Part shown: positions 17,169 through 24,744 of the stretch, piece by piece
Position numbering within the stretch: position 1 is the stretch's first letter
Layout of the letters: every line of letters begins with the position of its first letter
NCBI RefSeq assembly: GCF_014295035.1
Contig: NZ_CP060404.1
Location: 2,382,501 to 2,446,500, forward strand
DNA: 64,000 nucleotides
Source: Streptomyces buecherae
Lineage (GTDB): Bacteria; Actinomycetota; Actinomycetes; Streptomycetales; Streptomycetaceae
Reading direction: 5' to 3'
The notes under the pieces: generated by a model
Database searches by the model: none
What the model was told of the DNA's origin: nothing
Seen by the model: only the letters and a program-made list of their open reading frames with translations
Translations under genes and position numbers: made by a program

Positions 17169-19940
17169 TCAGCGCATCAGCAGCCCGGCCTCCTCGCCGG
17201 TGCGCTCCGTCGGCGCCGCCACCAGGCCCAACTCGGCGCCGCTGGCCAGGAGTTCGTGGCAGGGCAGGATGCGGACGGTGTAGCCGTAGGGCCCCGAGCG
17301 GTCGAGGGCGAGCGGGCCCGCGTACGACCAGTGCCCCTCCAGGCTCGGCCCGCCGACCGGCTTGAGCGGGACGGCGCGGGCGGCGCCGATCCGGTCGGCC
17401 TCGTCCACCGGGCCGGCCAGGGCCTGCACCTCGACGTCGTCCGGCGTCAGATCGCCGAGCGAGACCCTGACCCGCAGCGTCAGCGTGGTGCCCAGCTCGA
17501 CGGTGGCGCACTCCCCCTCGCCCGGCGTCCCGGCGCCGACCTCCTCCGGGGCGGGTCCGGGCGGCGCGCCGGGAGCCGGGGCCTCGGGTGGCTCGCTCTC
17601 GGCCTTGACGTGGTCCACCGCGACGCCCGGCCAGGCCGCCCGCACCCGGGCCTTCCACTGGGCGAGTTCCCGGGCGGCGGGCCCGCTGGTCGCGCGGTGG
17701 GCCCGGGCGGCCGGCACGTACAGCTTCTCGACGTACTCGCGCACCATCCGCCCCGCAAGGACCTTGGGGCCCAGCGTCGTGAGGGTGCGGCGCACCATGG
17801 CGAGCCAGTGGTCGGGCAGGCCGCTGGCGCCGCGCTCGTAGAAGCGGGGGGTGATCTGGTGGGCCAGCAGGTCGTAGAGGGCCGCGGCCTCCAGCGCGTC
17901 GCGGCGGTCCTGGTCGGCCTCGGCGGACTCGCCGACGGCGGCCGATGCGTCGGCGGTGGGGATGGCCCAGCCGAAGTCCGGGTCGTACCACTCGTCCCAC
18001 CAGCCGTCCCGTACCGACAGGTTGAGGCAGCCGTTGAGGGCGGCCTTCATGCCGGAGGTGCCGCACGCCTCCAACGGGCGCAGCGGGTTGTTGAGCCAGA
18101 CGTCGCAGCCGGGGTACAGGCGCTGGGCCATGGCCATGCCGTAGTCGGGCAGGAAGACGAGACGGTGCCGCACCCGCGGGTCGTCGGCGAACCGGACCAG
18201 CTCCTGGATCAGGCGCTTGCCGCCGTCGTCGGCCGGGTGCGCCTTGCCCGCGACGACGATCTGCACCGGCCGCTCGGGGTGCAGCAGCAGTTCCGTGAGC
18301 CGGTCCCGGTCGTGCAGCATCAGGGTGAGCCGCTTGTACGCCGGGACACGGCGGGCGAAGCCGATGGTGAGCACGTCCGGGTCGAGGACGCCGTCGATCC
18401 AGCCGAGTTCGGCGCGGTCGGCGCCGCGCTGCCGCCAGGAGGCGGCGAGGCGTTCGCGCACCTCGACCACGAGGCGCTCGCGCAGCGTGCGGCGCAGCGC
18501 CCACAGGTCCGCGTCGGAGGTGTGCGCCGTCGCGTCCGCCGGTCGTGCGCCGGGGTCGGTCGCGGTGCGTTCGGCCACCCGCGCGCCGAGCCCGGCCACC
18601 TCGGGGGCCACCCAGGTCGGGGCGTGCACGCCGTTGGTGATGGCGGTGATGGGCACCTCGGCGGCGTCGAACCCGGGCCACAGGCCGGCGAACATCTCGC
18701 GGCTGACCTGGCCGTGCAGCGTGGAGACGCCGTTGGCGCGCTGGGCCAGCCGCAGCCCCATCACGGCCATGTTGAAGAGGCCGTCCTCGCCGCCGGGGTA
18801 GGTCTCCTGGCCGAGCGCCAGGACGCGCTCGACGGGCAGCTCGGTCAGTTCGCCGCCGTCGCCGAGGTGGCGGGCGATCAGCTCGCGGTCGAAGCGGTCG
18901 ATGCCGGCGGGCACGGGGGTGTGGGTGGTGAAGACGGTGCCGGCGCGCACGGACTCCAGGGCGGTGTCGAAGTCGGCGCCGCCGGCGATGAGTTCGCGGA
19001 TGCGCTCCAGGCCGAGGAAGCCGGCGTGCCCCTCGTTGGTGTGGAAGACCTCGGGCGCGGCGTGTCCGGTGCGCGCGCAGTACGCGCGCACGGCGCGCAC
19101 CCCGCCGATGCCGAGCAGCATCTCCTGGAGCAGCCGGTGTTCGCTGCCGCCGCCGTAGAGCCGGTCGGTGACGTCCCGCTCGCGCTGCGCGTTCTCCTCC
19201 ACGTCGGAGTCGAGCAGCAGCAGCGGCACCCGGCCCACGCTGGCCTGCCAGACGTGCGCGCGCAGCGAGCGCCCGCCCGGCAGCGCGAGGGTGACGCACG
19301 TGGGGCGGCCGTCCACCTCGCGCAGCAGCGTGAGCGGCAGCTCGTTCGGGTCGAGCACGGGGTAGTGCTCCTGCTGCCAGCCGTCGCGGGAGAGGGTCTG
19401 CCGGAAGTAGCCGTGCCGGTAGAGCAGCCCGACGCCGATCAGCGGTACGCCGAGGTCGCTGGCGGACTTGAGGTGGTCGCCGGCGAGGATGCCGAGGCCG
19501 CCCGAGTACTGGGGCAGGGCGGCGGTGATGCCGAACTCGGGCGAGAAGTACGCGATGGCCCGCGGCAGCGCGCCCGGCCCGGGGTCGCCGCCGCCGGCGG
19601 TCTCGCCGTGGTCGGTCCCGCCGTCGGCCGACCGCCGCTCGACCTGCTGTTGGTACCAGCGGGGTCCGGTCAGGTAGGCGCGCAGCTCGTCGGCGGCGGC
19701 GGCGAGGCGGCGTACGAACTCGGGGTCGGCGGCGAGGCGGGTCAGCCGGTCGGCTGGGACCGAGCCGAGGAGCCGCACCGGGTCGCCGCCCGCGGCCCGC
19801 CAGCCGTCCGGGTCCAGTGCCTGGAACAGCTCGCGGGTCTCGGGGTGCCAGGACCAGCGCACGTTGCGCGCGAGGTCGCTGAGCGGTCTGAGGGAGTCCG
19901 GGAGGACGGGGCGCACGCTGAAACGACGAATGGCCTTCAC
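17169..19940 (-). CDS. glgP: Alpha-glucan (glycogen) phosphorylase
   Basis: GT35 phosphorylase that releases glucose 1-phosphate from alpha-1,4-glucan ends. The first 100 residues match the DUF3417 N-terminus of actinobacterial alpha-glucan phosphorylases (RRFSVRPVLPDSL, LARNVRWSWHPE). The PLP lysine is K632 in GTSGMKAALNG. GTG 19940 begins this conserved block; only a weak GGAG precedes it. At 923 residues it is slightly long, from a Ser/Pro/Glu-rich insertion near residue 780-800. It is transcribed away from the GlgE pathway genes but separated from them by about 4.8 kb of accessory genes. Confidence 0.94.
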   Translation of the reverse strand: MKAIRRFSVRPVLPDSLRPLSDLARNVRWSWHPETRELFQALDPDGWRAAGGDPVRLLGSVPADRLTRLAADPEFVRRLAAAADELRAYLTGPRWYQQQVERRSADGGTDHGETAGGGDPGPGALPRAIAYFSPEFGITAALPQYSGGLGILAGDHLKSASDLGVPLIGVGLLYRHGYFRQTLSRDGWQQEHYPVLDPNELPLTLLREVDGRPTCVTLALPGGRSLRAHVWQASVGRVPLLLLDSDVEENAQRERDVTDRLYGGGSEHRLLQEMLLGIGGVRAVRAYCARTGHAAPEVFHTNEGHAGFLGLERIRELIAGGADFDTALESVRAGTVFTTHTPVPAGIDRFDRELIARHLGDGGELTELPVERVLALGQETYPGGEDGLFNMAVMGLRLAQRANGVSTLHGQVSREMFAGLWPGFDAAEVPITAITNGVHAPTWVAPEVAGLGARVAERTATDPGARPADATAHTSDADLWALRRTLRERLVVEVRERLAASWRQRGADRAELGWIDGVLDPDVLTIGFARRVPAYKRLTLMLHDRDRLTELLLHPERPVQIVVAGKAHPADDGGKRLIQELVRFADDPRVRHRLVFLPDYGMAMAQRLYPGCDVWLNNPLRPLEACGTSGMKAALNGCLNLSVRDGWWDEWYDPDFGWAIPTADASAAVGESAEADQDRRDALEAAALYDLLAHQITPRFYERGASGLPDHWLAMVRRTLTTLGPKVLAGRMVREYVEKLYVPAARAHRATSGPAARELAQWKARVRAAWPGVAVDHVKAESEPPEAPAPGAPPGPAPEEVGAGTPGEGECATVELGTTLTLRVRVSLGDLTPDDVEVQALAGPVDEADRIGAARAVPLKPVGGPSLEGHWSYAGPLALDRSGPYGYTVRILPCHELLASGAELGLVAAPTERTGEEAGLLMR

Positions 19941-20117
19941 GCTCCGACGGTAGCGGCGGCCACCCGGCCGATTCGCCCATATCCGCCAAATTTCTGCGTG
20001 TCTGTAGCCAGCCACGCTATTTATCCGTTCTGCGACTGCCTGAACGGGTGACCCCACCCCGGGCGGGGGCGCCCACGGGGGCGTGCGCCCGTTCCGCGCG
20101 TGCGGCAGCCCGGTCCG

Positions 20118-20150
20118 CCGCTGCCTGCCACTGGCAGGGGCAGGCAGCGG
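20118..20150. promoter_or_regulatory. Nested palindrome upstream of the MmyB-type regulator
   Basis: Perfect 12-bp inverted repeat CCGCTGCCTGCC / GGCAGGCAGCGG with a 9-nt spacer. Inside it lies a second palindrome, CTGCC act GGCAG (20125-20137). It sits 28 nt before the start codon, in the divergent glgP-regulator gap. A likely operator, possibly autoregulatory. Confidence 0.5.
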
Positions 20151-20177
20151 GGGCGGCGCTGACGGAGACTGGGGCCC

Positions 20178-21101
20178 ATGGACACACCAGCCGAGTTGGG
20201 AAACTTCCTGCGCAGCCGCCGCGCCCGGCTCCAGCCCGCCGACGTCGGGCTGGTCTCCTACGGGGGCCAGCGCCGGGTGCCGGGGTTGCGCCGCGAGGAG
20301 CTGGCGCAGCTCGCGGGCGTGAGCGTGGCGTACTACACGCGGCTGGAGCAGGGCCAGAGCGGCAACGCGTCGGACGGCGTCCTGGACGCGCTCGCCCGCG
20401 CGCTGCGCCTGACCCCGGACGAGCACGCGCACCTGCGCAACCTGGCCCGCCCCGGGCGCGCCGCGCGCCGCCCCGCCGCGCGCCCCGCGACGGCCCGCCC
20501 CGCCACCCGTCAGCTCATCGCGGCGATGGGCGCGGTGCCGGCGCTCGTGCTGGACGCGCGGTACGACGTGCTGGCCTGGAACCCGCTGGGGCACGCGCTG
20601 CTCGCCGGGCACCTGGACGCGGGGGCGCCGGAGCGGCCCGCTGAGCGCCCGAACACGCAGCGGCTGCTCTTCCTCGACCCCCACGTGCGCGAGCTGTACC
20701 CGGACTGGGAGTTCGAGGCGCGGCGCGCGGTCTCCTCGCTGCGCCTGGCCGCGGGCGAACATCCCGACGACCGCCAACTGGCCGAGCTGATCGGTGAGTT
20801 GACCATGAAGAGCCCCGAGTTCGCCGCGCTGTGGTCGCGGCACCCGGTGCGGGGCTGCACCAGCGGCGTGAAGGTGTTCCACCATCCACTGGTGGGGCCG
20901 CTGGAGCTGGCGTTCCAGATGTTGCGGCTGCCCGACTCCGGCGGGCAGGGCGTGCTGGCCTTCAGCGCGGAGCCGGACTCGGCCTCGGACGCGGGCCTGC
21001 GGCTGCTGGCCGGGTCCGTGGCGACCGCGCCGAGCGCGTCGCCGGTGGACCGGGTGCCGGGCCCGGCTGGGGCCCGAGGAGCCGGACACCCCGCGCGCTG
21101 A
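20178..21101 (+). CDS. MmyB-type helix-turn-helix regulator
   Basis: 307 residues. An XRE-like helix-turn-helix (about 10-80, with RVPGLRREELAQLAGVS and YYTRLEQGQ) is followed by the MmyB-like ligand domain (about 105-270, with LDARYDVLAWN, VSSLRLAAGEHPDD and VKVFHHPLVG), which in this family resembles a PAS fold that may bind fatty acids. Such genes usually stand beside an SDR or NmrA gene that they control; here no such neighbour is adjacent. The nested palindrome just upstream suggests autoregulation. It is the first gene of the accessory block inserted between glgP and glgE. Confidence 0.9.
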   Translation: MDTPAELGNFLRSRRARLQPADVGLVSYGGQRRVPGLRREELAQLAGVSVAYYTRLEQGQSGNASDGVLDALARALRLTPDEHAHLRNLARPGRAARRPAARPATARPATRQLIAAMGAVPALVLDARYDVLAWNPLGHALLAGHLDAGAPERPAERPNTQRLLFLDPHVRELYPDWEFEARRAVSSLRLAAGEHPDDRQLAELIGELTMKSPEFAALWSRHPVRGCTSGVKVFHHPLVGPLELAFQMLRLPDSGGQGVLAFSAEPDSASDAGLRLLAGSVATAPSASPVDRVPGPAGARGAGHPAR

Positions 21102-21163
21102 TCACGCCGCGCCGCGCCCGCCCGCCGCGGCGCGGGTGGGGGCACCGTTCGCGGGCGGCCCGC

Positions 21164-22300
21164 TCACCCGCCGAGGCGGACGCCGAACTCCGCGTCGATG
21201 ACCCGGAAGAGGACGTCCCAGCTCTTCCACTCGGTGTTGGTCTGGAGGGAGAGGGTGTGTTCGCCGTCGGCGGTGCCCACCGTGTAGAAGAGGCATCCCC
21301 AGAAGCTGCCGCCCACGCCGCGCAGCGTCAGGCCGCCCGTCGCCGCCCGGTCGAACTCGAACACGCCGAGGCCGTACCGGGTGTGCGGCGTCCAGTTGCC
21401 CCCCTCGGTGGAGACCGTGGTCCACATCGCACGGTGCTGCTCCGGCGGCAGCAGGGTGCCGCCGGCCAGCGCGCCGACGAACCTGATCATGTCGCCGGTG
21501 GTGGAGACGACGTTGGCGGGCGCCCACGAGGTGTTGTACTCGGTCACGTCGAGGGGGTCGAGCCCGGGTTCCTCCATCACCGACTCCCAGTTCTCCGGGG
21601 TGACCTCGGCCGGGTCGGTGCCGTCCTTGTAGAACAGCGTGGAGTAGGCCCGCGGATGCGGATCGGGGTACCGCGCGTCCTGGGCGGAGCGTACGGAGGT
21701 GTCGGTCAGGCCGAGCGGTTGGACGACGCGGCGTTCGATCTCCTCGGCCAGGCTGTTGCCGGTGGCCTTCTCGATGAGGGCCTCGGCGACGTAGAAACCC
21801 CCGTTGGAGTACTCGAAGCGCTCACCGGGGGCGCCGACCGGCGGCTGTGACACCGTCATGGCGAGCAGTTGCTCGGTGGTGAACGCGTCGAAGCGGTGCT
21901 CCGCGAACGCGGCCCGGGTGGCGTACCTGCTGGTCAGCTCCGGTGCCATGCCGGTGGAGAACAGGCCGCTGGTGTTGCTGAGCAGGTGCCTGATGGTGAT
22001 CTTGTCGCCGTCGTAGCCGTTGTGGTCGAGCACGCCGGGCAGCCAGGTGTTGACCGGGTCGTCGATGCTCAGCCTGGACTCGGCCGCCAGCGCCAGCAGC
22101 ACGGTGGCGATGAACGCCTTGCCGCCGCTGCCGGTGTGCGCGTACTCGCCCGGTCGGCGCGGGGCGCCCGTCCGCAGGTCGGCCACGCCGGCGGCGCCGA
22201 ACCACCGCCGGTCGCCGTCCCTGATGTCGGCGACGATGCCGGGTACGCCCGCCTCGGCCACCGCCCAGTCCAACGCCCGCTGCACGTCCATGTCGTTCAT
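21164..22300 (-). CDS. Serine hydrolase of the class C beta-lactamase/esterase family
   Basis: 378 residues, beta-lactamase-fold hydrolase (EstB/D-aminopeptidase group). The nucleophile motif is SGGK (S58, K61), and YSNGG supplies the second Tyr-x-Asn motif. The usual His-x-Gly near the C-terminus is replaced by a Gly-Val-Gly-Gly stretch, so an esterase or peptidase role is likelier than beta-lactam resistance. There is no signal peptide, so the enzyme is cytoplasmic. ATG 22300 has GGGAG about 9 nt upstream. The divergent neighbour is an HTH/MarR-like regulator, and palindromic GTTGCA sites lie between them. Confidence 0.87.
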   Translation of the reverse strand: MNDMDVQRALDWAVAEAGVPGIVADIRDGDRRWFGAAGVADLRTGAPRRPGEYAHTGSGGKAFIATVLLALAAESRLSIDDPVNTWLPGVLDHNGYDGDKITIRHLLSNTSGLFSTGMAPELTSRYATRAAFAEHRFDAFTTEQLLAMTVSQPPVGAPGERFEYSNGGFYVAEALIEKATGNSLAEEIERRVVQPLGLTDTSVRSAQDARYPDPHPRAYSTLFYKDGTDPAEVTPENWESVMEEPGLDPLDVTEYNTSWAPANVVSTTGDMIRFVGALAGGTLLPPEQHRAMWTTVSTEGGNWTPHTRYGLGVFEFDRAATGGLTLRGVGGSFWGCLFYTVGTADGEHTLSLQTNTEWKSWDVLFRVIDAEFGVRLGG

Positions 22301-22349
22301 GTTCGCTGCTCCCGCCCCATTGAGGATCTTCACGACGCGGTGAAAATTA

Positions 22350-22467
22350 CGTTGCATACACGAACCCGTCAATCAAAGGCGAGCACTCTGAAAAGCGAAA
22401 CACCAGCTCAGAGCCGTTAAATCGTTGCACACACCCTGTCTCTTAATGCAACGACGACGTTGCATTA
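22350..22467. promoter_or_regulatory. Palindromic operator and half-sites between hydrolase and regulator genes
   Basis: A perfect 10-4-10 inverted repeat, TAATGCAACG acga CGTTGCATTA, spans 22444-22467, 33 nt before the regulator start. CGTTGCA half-sites recur at 22350-22356 and 22423-22429, nearer the hydrolase start. The region is AT-richer than its surroundings. The likely ligand is the divergent regulator. Confidence 0.65.
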
Positions 22468-22500
22468 CGCTCGTGTCACCGCCGACCGACGAGGACACCG

Positions 22501-23223
22501 ATGCCCGGAGAGAGACTCACCCGCCAGGACCGGCGGGAGATCGCCGCAGGACTGCGTGACGGGCTCACGTACGCCGCCGTCGCCCGTCGGCTCGGGCGGT
22601 CGACCTCGACCGTCACGCGTGAGGTGATGCGCAACGGCGGGCCCACCGGCTACCTCGCCGACCAGGCGCACCAGGCCAGCCAGCGCCGGAAGCGCCGGGC
22701 CCCGGCCACCGTGGCGAGCCCGGCGGCGGGCGGCGTCGATCTCGGTGGCCGCGACCCCCGGATCGTGGCGGAGGTGACCGCGCGCACCACGGAACTGTTC
22801 GTACGGACCGGGATGCGGCCGATGGCGGCCAGGGTCCTGGCCGCGCTCCTGACCACCGACAGCGGCAGCCTCTCCTCGGCCGAACTCGTGCGACGCCTGC
22901 GGGTCAGCCCCGCCGCCGTCTCCAAGGCCGTCGGCGTCCTGGAGACGATGGGGGTCATCCAGCGCCAACGCGATCCCCACCGCCGCGCCGAGCGCTACGC
23001 CATCGGTGACGACGTGTGGTTCCGGGCCGTGATGGCCAGCACGCGCATCGACGCCGAGATCGCCGCCGCGTCCGCGCGCCACGCCCAGGCGCTCGACCCC
23101 GCCACCCCGGCCGGTGCCCGCCTCGACAACCTGAGCCAGTTCCTCCACCACGTCAGCGAGGATCTGGTGCGCTCGGCCGAGCACTGGCGCCAGGTCTTCC
23201 TCGTCCGCCGGGCCGAGGAGTAG
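22501..23223 (+). CDS. Two-domain HTH regulator (HTH_38-like plus MarR/GbsR-like)
   Basis: 240 residues. The N-terminal 45 residues (LTRQDRREIAAGLRDG, then AVARRLGRSTSTVTREV) look like the small helix-turn-helix used by IS30-type transposases. A second winged helix at about residues 90-165 (FVRTGMRPMAARVLAALL, SSAELVRRLRVSPAAVSKAV, RRAERYAIGD) resembles GbsR/MarR regulators. No catalytic domain is present, so it is a regulator rather than a transposase. GAGGAC precedes the ATG. It probably controls the divergent hydrolase through the GTTGCA palindromes. Confidence 0.82.
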   Translation: MPGERLTRQDRREIAAGLRDGLTYAAVARRLGRSTSTVTREVMRNGGPTGYLADQAHQASQRRKRRAPATVASPAAGGVDLGGRDPRIVAEVTARTTELFVRTGMRPMAARVLAALLTTDSGSLSSAELVRRLRVSPAAVSKAVGVLETMGVIQRQRDPHRRAERYAIGDDVWFRAVMASTRIDAEIAAASARHAQALDPATPAGARLDNLSQFLHHVSEDLVRSAEHWRQVFLVRRAEE

Positions 23224-23286
23224 CCACCGCCCGCGCCGGGACGGGCTTCGCGGTCGGGCGGGGGCGAGGCCGGTCGGCGGCGCGGG

Positions 23287-24012
23287 TCAGGCGAGCTTGA
23301 GGAGCAGGGCGCTGAGTTCGTCCGGCATGGTGATCATGCAGTCGTGGCCGGTGGGCAGCGTCCAGACCTGGGCCGGGGTGCCGTTGGGTTGGACCGACGG
23401 GACGGGGCGGCGGGTGATGCCCTCCGGCGTGGCGCCGACGTTGTGGATGTGCGTGCGCGGCACCGCGCGGGCGGCCGGGTTGTCCAGGCGCACCGGCTGT
23501 CGCAGGCAGCGCACCGGCTGGTCGGAGAGCATGGCGCGCAGCCAGGCCACGTCCGCCGGGTCCGTGACACCGAACAGGCCGAGGGGGGCGGGCGCTTCGG
23601 GCGGCGGCGGCACCCGCCAGCCGCTCTCGGACCGCTCGGCGGCCTCGATCAGGTGCCGGGTCACGGGCAGGACGTCGACCGCGGACTCGCCGTCCTCGGG
23701 GACCATCGCGTCGAGATAGACCAGGTGCGCGACGCGCTCGGGTATCCGGTTGACGACGGCGGAGACCACCAGCCCCGCGTAGCTGTGGCCGACGAGTACG
23801 ACGTCGGCCAGGTCCCGCTCGTCGATCAGCCCGACCACGTCGTCGACGTGCGTGTCGAGCCCCACCTCGGGGCCGGCCAGGTGCACCCTGTCGCCGTAGC
23901 CGGTCAGGGACGGCGCGAGCACCCGGTGCCCGGCGGCCTCCAGCAGCGGCACCACCCGCTCCCAGCACCGTCCGCTGTGCCAGGCACCGTGCACCAACAG
24001 GTATGTGGACAT
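23287..24012 (-). CDS. Alpha/beta hydrolase
   Basis: 241-residue cytoplasmic hydrolase of the salicylate-esterase/MhpC-like group. The first strand and oxyanion segment are LLVHGAWHSGRCW, the nucleophile elbow is GHSYAG with S77, and a late GHDCM supplies the His. Relatives hydrolyse esters or act as lyases; the substrate is unknown. It diverges from an HxlR gene, and a perfect GGTACT/AGTACC palindrome lies in the gap, which suggests induction by the same small molecule. Confidence 0.87.
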   Translation of the reverse strand: MSTYLLVHGAWHSGRCWERVVPLLEAAGHRVLAPSLTGYGDRVHLAGPEVGLDTHVDDVVGLIDERDLADVVLVGHSYAGLVVSAVVNRIPERVAHLVYLDAMVPEDGESAVDVLPVTRHLIEAAERSESGWRVPPPPEAPAPLGLFGVTDPADVAWLRAMLSDQPVRCLRQPVRLDNPAARAVPRTHIHNVGATPEGITRRPVPSVQPNGTPAQVWTLPTGHDCMITMPDELSALLLKLA

Positions 24013-24094
24013 GGCAGGTCAACCCTTCGTCGTACGGGGAGCGGGGCACGGCCACATCCAGGCCGCCGGCTCGCGGTCCTGGTGGTTACCTTTC

Positions 24095-24178
24095 GTGCCT
24101 CGGTACTGTTCGAGTACCGGGAAACATGCTGGTGCACGCGTGCGCCGCGGGCAATAAGGCACATTGAGGTGCCTCGGT
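24095..24178. promoter_or_regulatory. HxlR-type operator and direct repeats
   Basis: A perfect 7-5-7 inverted repeat, CGGTACT gttcg AGTACCG (24101-24119), resembles the TACT/AGTA sites of HxlR-family regulators. GTGCCTCGGT is directly repeated at 24095-24104 and 24169-24178, the second copy close to the ribosome site of the HxlR gene. Confidence 0.6.
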
Positions 24179-24193
24179 TCTCTGGAGGTAACC

Positions 24194-24592
24194 GTGGACA
24201 CGACGTCAGAGGGCCAACCGCCGGCGACCGGGCCCGACGACGCGTGCCGGACCCGGGTGGTGCTCCACATCGTCGGGGACAAGTGGTCACTGCTGGTCGT
24301 ACGCCAGCTCAAGGACGGGCCGCGCCGCTTCACCGAGCTCAAGCGGGCCATCGACGGGATCAGCCAGCGGATGCTCACCGTGAAGCTGCGCAGCCTGGAG
24401 CGCGACGGAATCCTGACCCGCACCGTCCACAACGTGATGCCGCCGCACGTCAGTTACGAGCTCACCGAGATGGGCGGCACCCTGCGCGAGGCCACGGCGC
24501 CGCTGCTGGAATGGAGCGTCGCGCACCTGTCCCGGATCGACGAGGCCCGCGCCGCGTACGACGCCCGCGCGGACACCCCGCAGGCGCCGTAG
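24194..24592 (+). CDS. HxlR-family transcriptional regulator
   Basis: 132 residues, a single winged-helix HxlR domain: HIVGDKWSLLVVRQL, RRFTELKRAIDGISQRMLT, LRSLERDGILTR and YELTEMG. One cysteine near the N-terminus (DDACRTRVV) matches the position used by redox or quinone sensors of this family such as YodB, but the N-terminus is 15-20 residues longer. GTG 24194 follows GGAGGT by about 5 nt. It probably represses the divergent alpha/beta hydrolase and itself. Confidence 0.9.
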   Translation: MDTTSEGQPPATGPDDACRTRVVLHIVGDKWSLLVVRQLKDGPRRFTELKRAIDGISQRMLTVKLRSLERDGILTRTVHNVMPPHVSYELTEMGGTLREATAPLLEWSVAHLSRIDEARAAYDARADTPQAP

Positions 24593-24744
24593 CCACCGCG
24601 AACACCGCGACGGACAGTCACCACCACGGCGCCGGCGGCGGCCTGGCGGCGGGGCCCGTCGCGTCCGGCCAGCCGAGTGAACGCGGCGCACGGCGGCCCC
24701 GCGCGTGCCCCGGGAACGGCGTGCCCACCCGGTAGAAAGAACCA

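Noticed and set aside
21164..22300. Class C beta-lactamase resistance function
   Set aside because: SxxK and YxN are present, but there is no signal peptide and the usual His-x-Gly motif is missing, so an esterase or peptidase-like hydrolase is safer.
22501..22640. IS30-like helix-turn-helix considered as a transposase remnant
   Set aside because: No DDE domain and no terminal inverted repeats. The remainder is a MarR/GbsR-like domain with a dedicated divergent operator, which fits a regulator.
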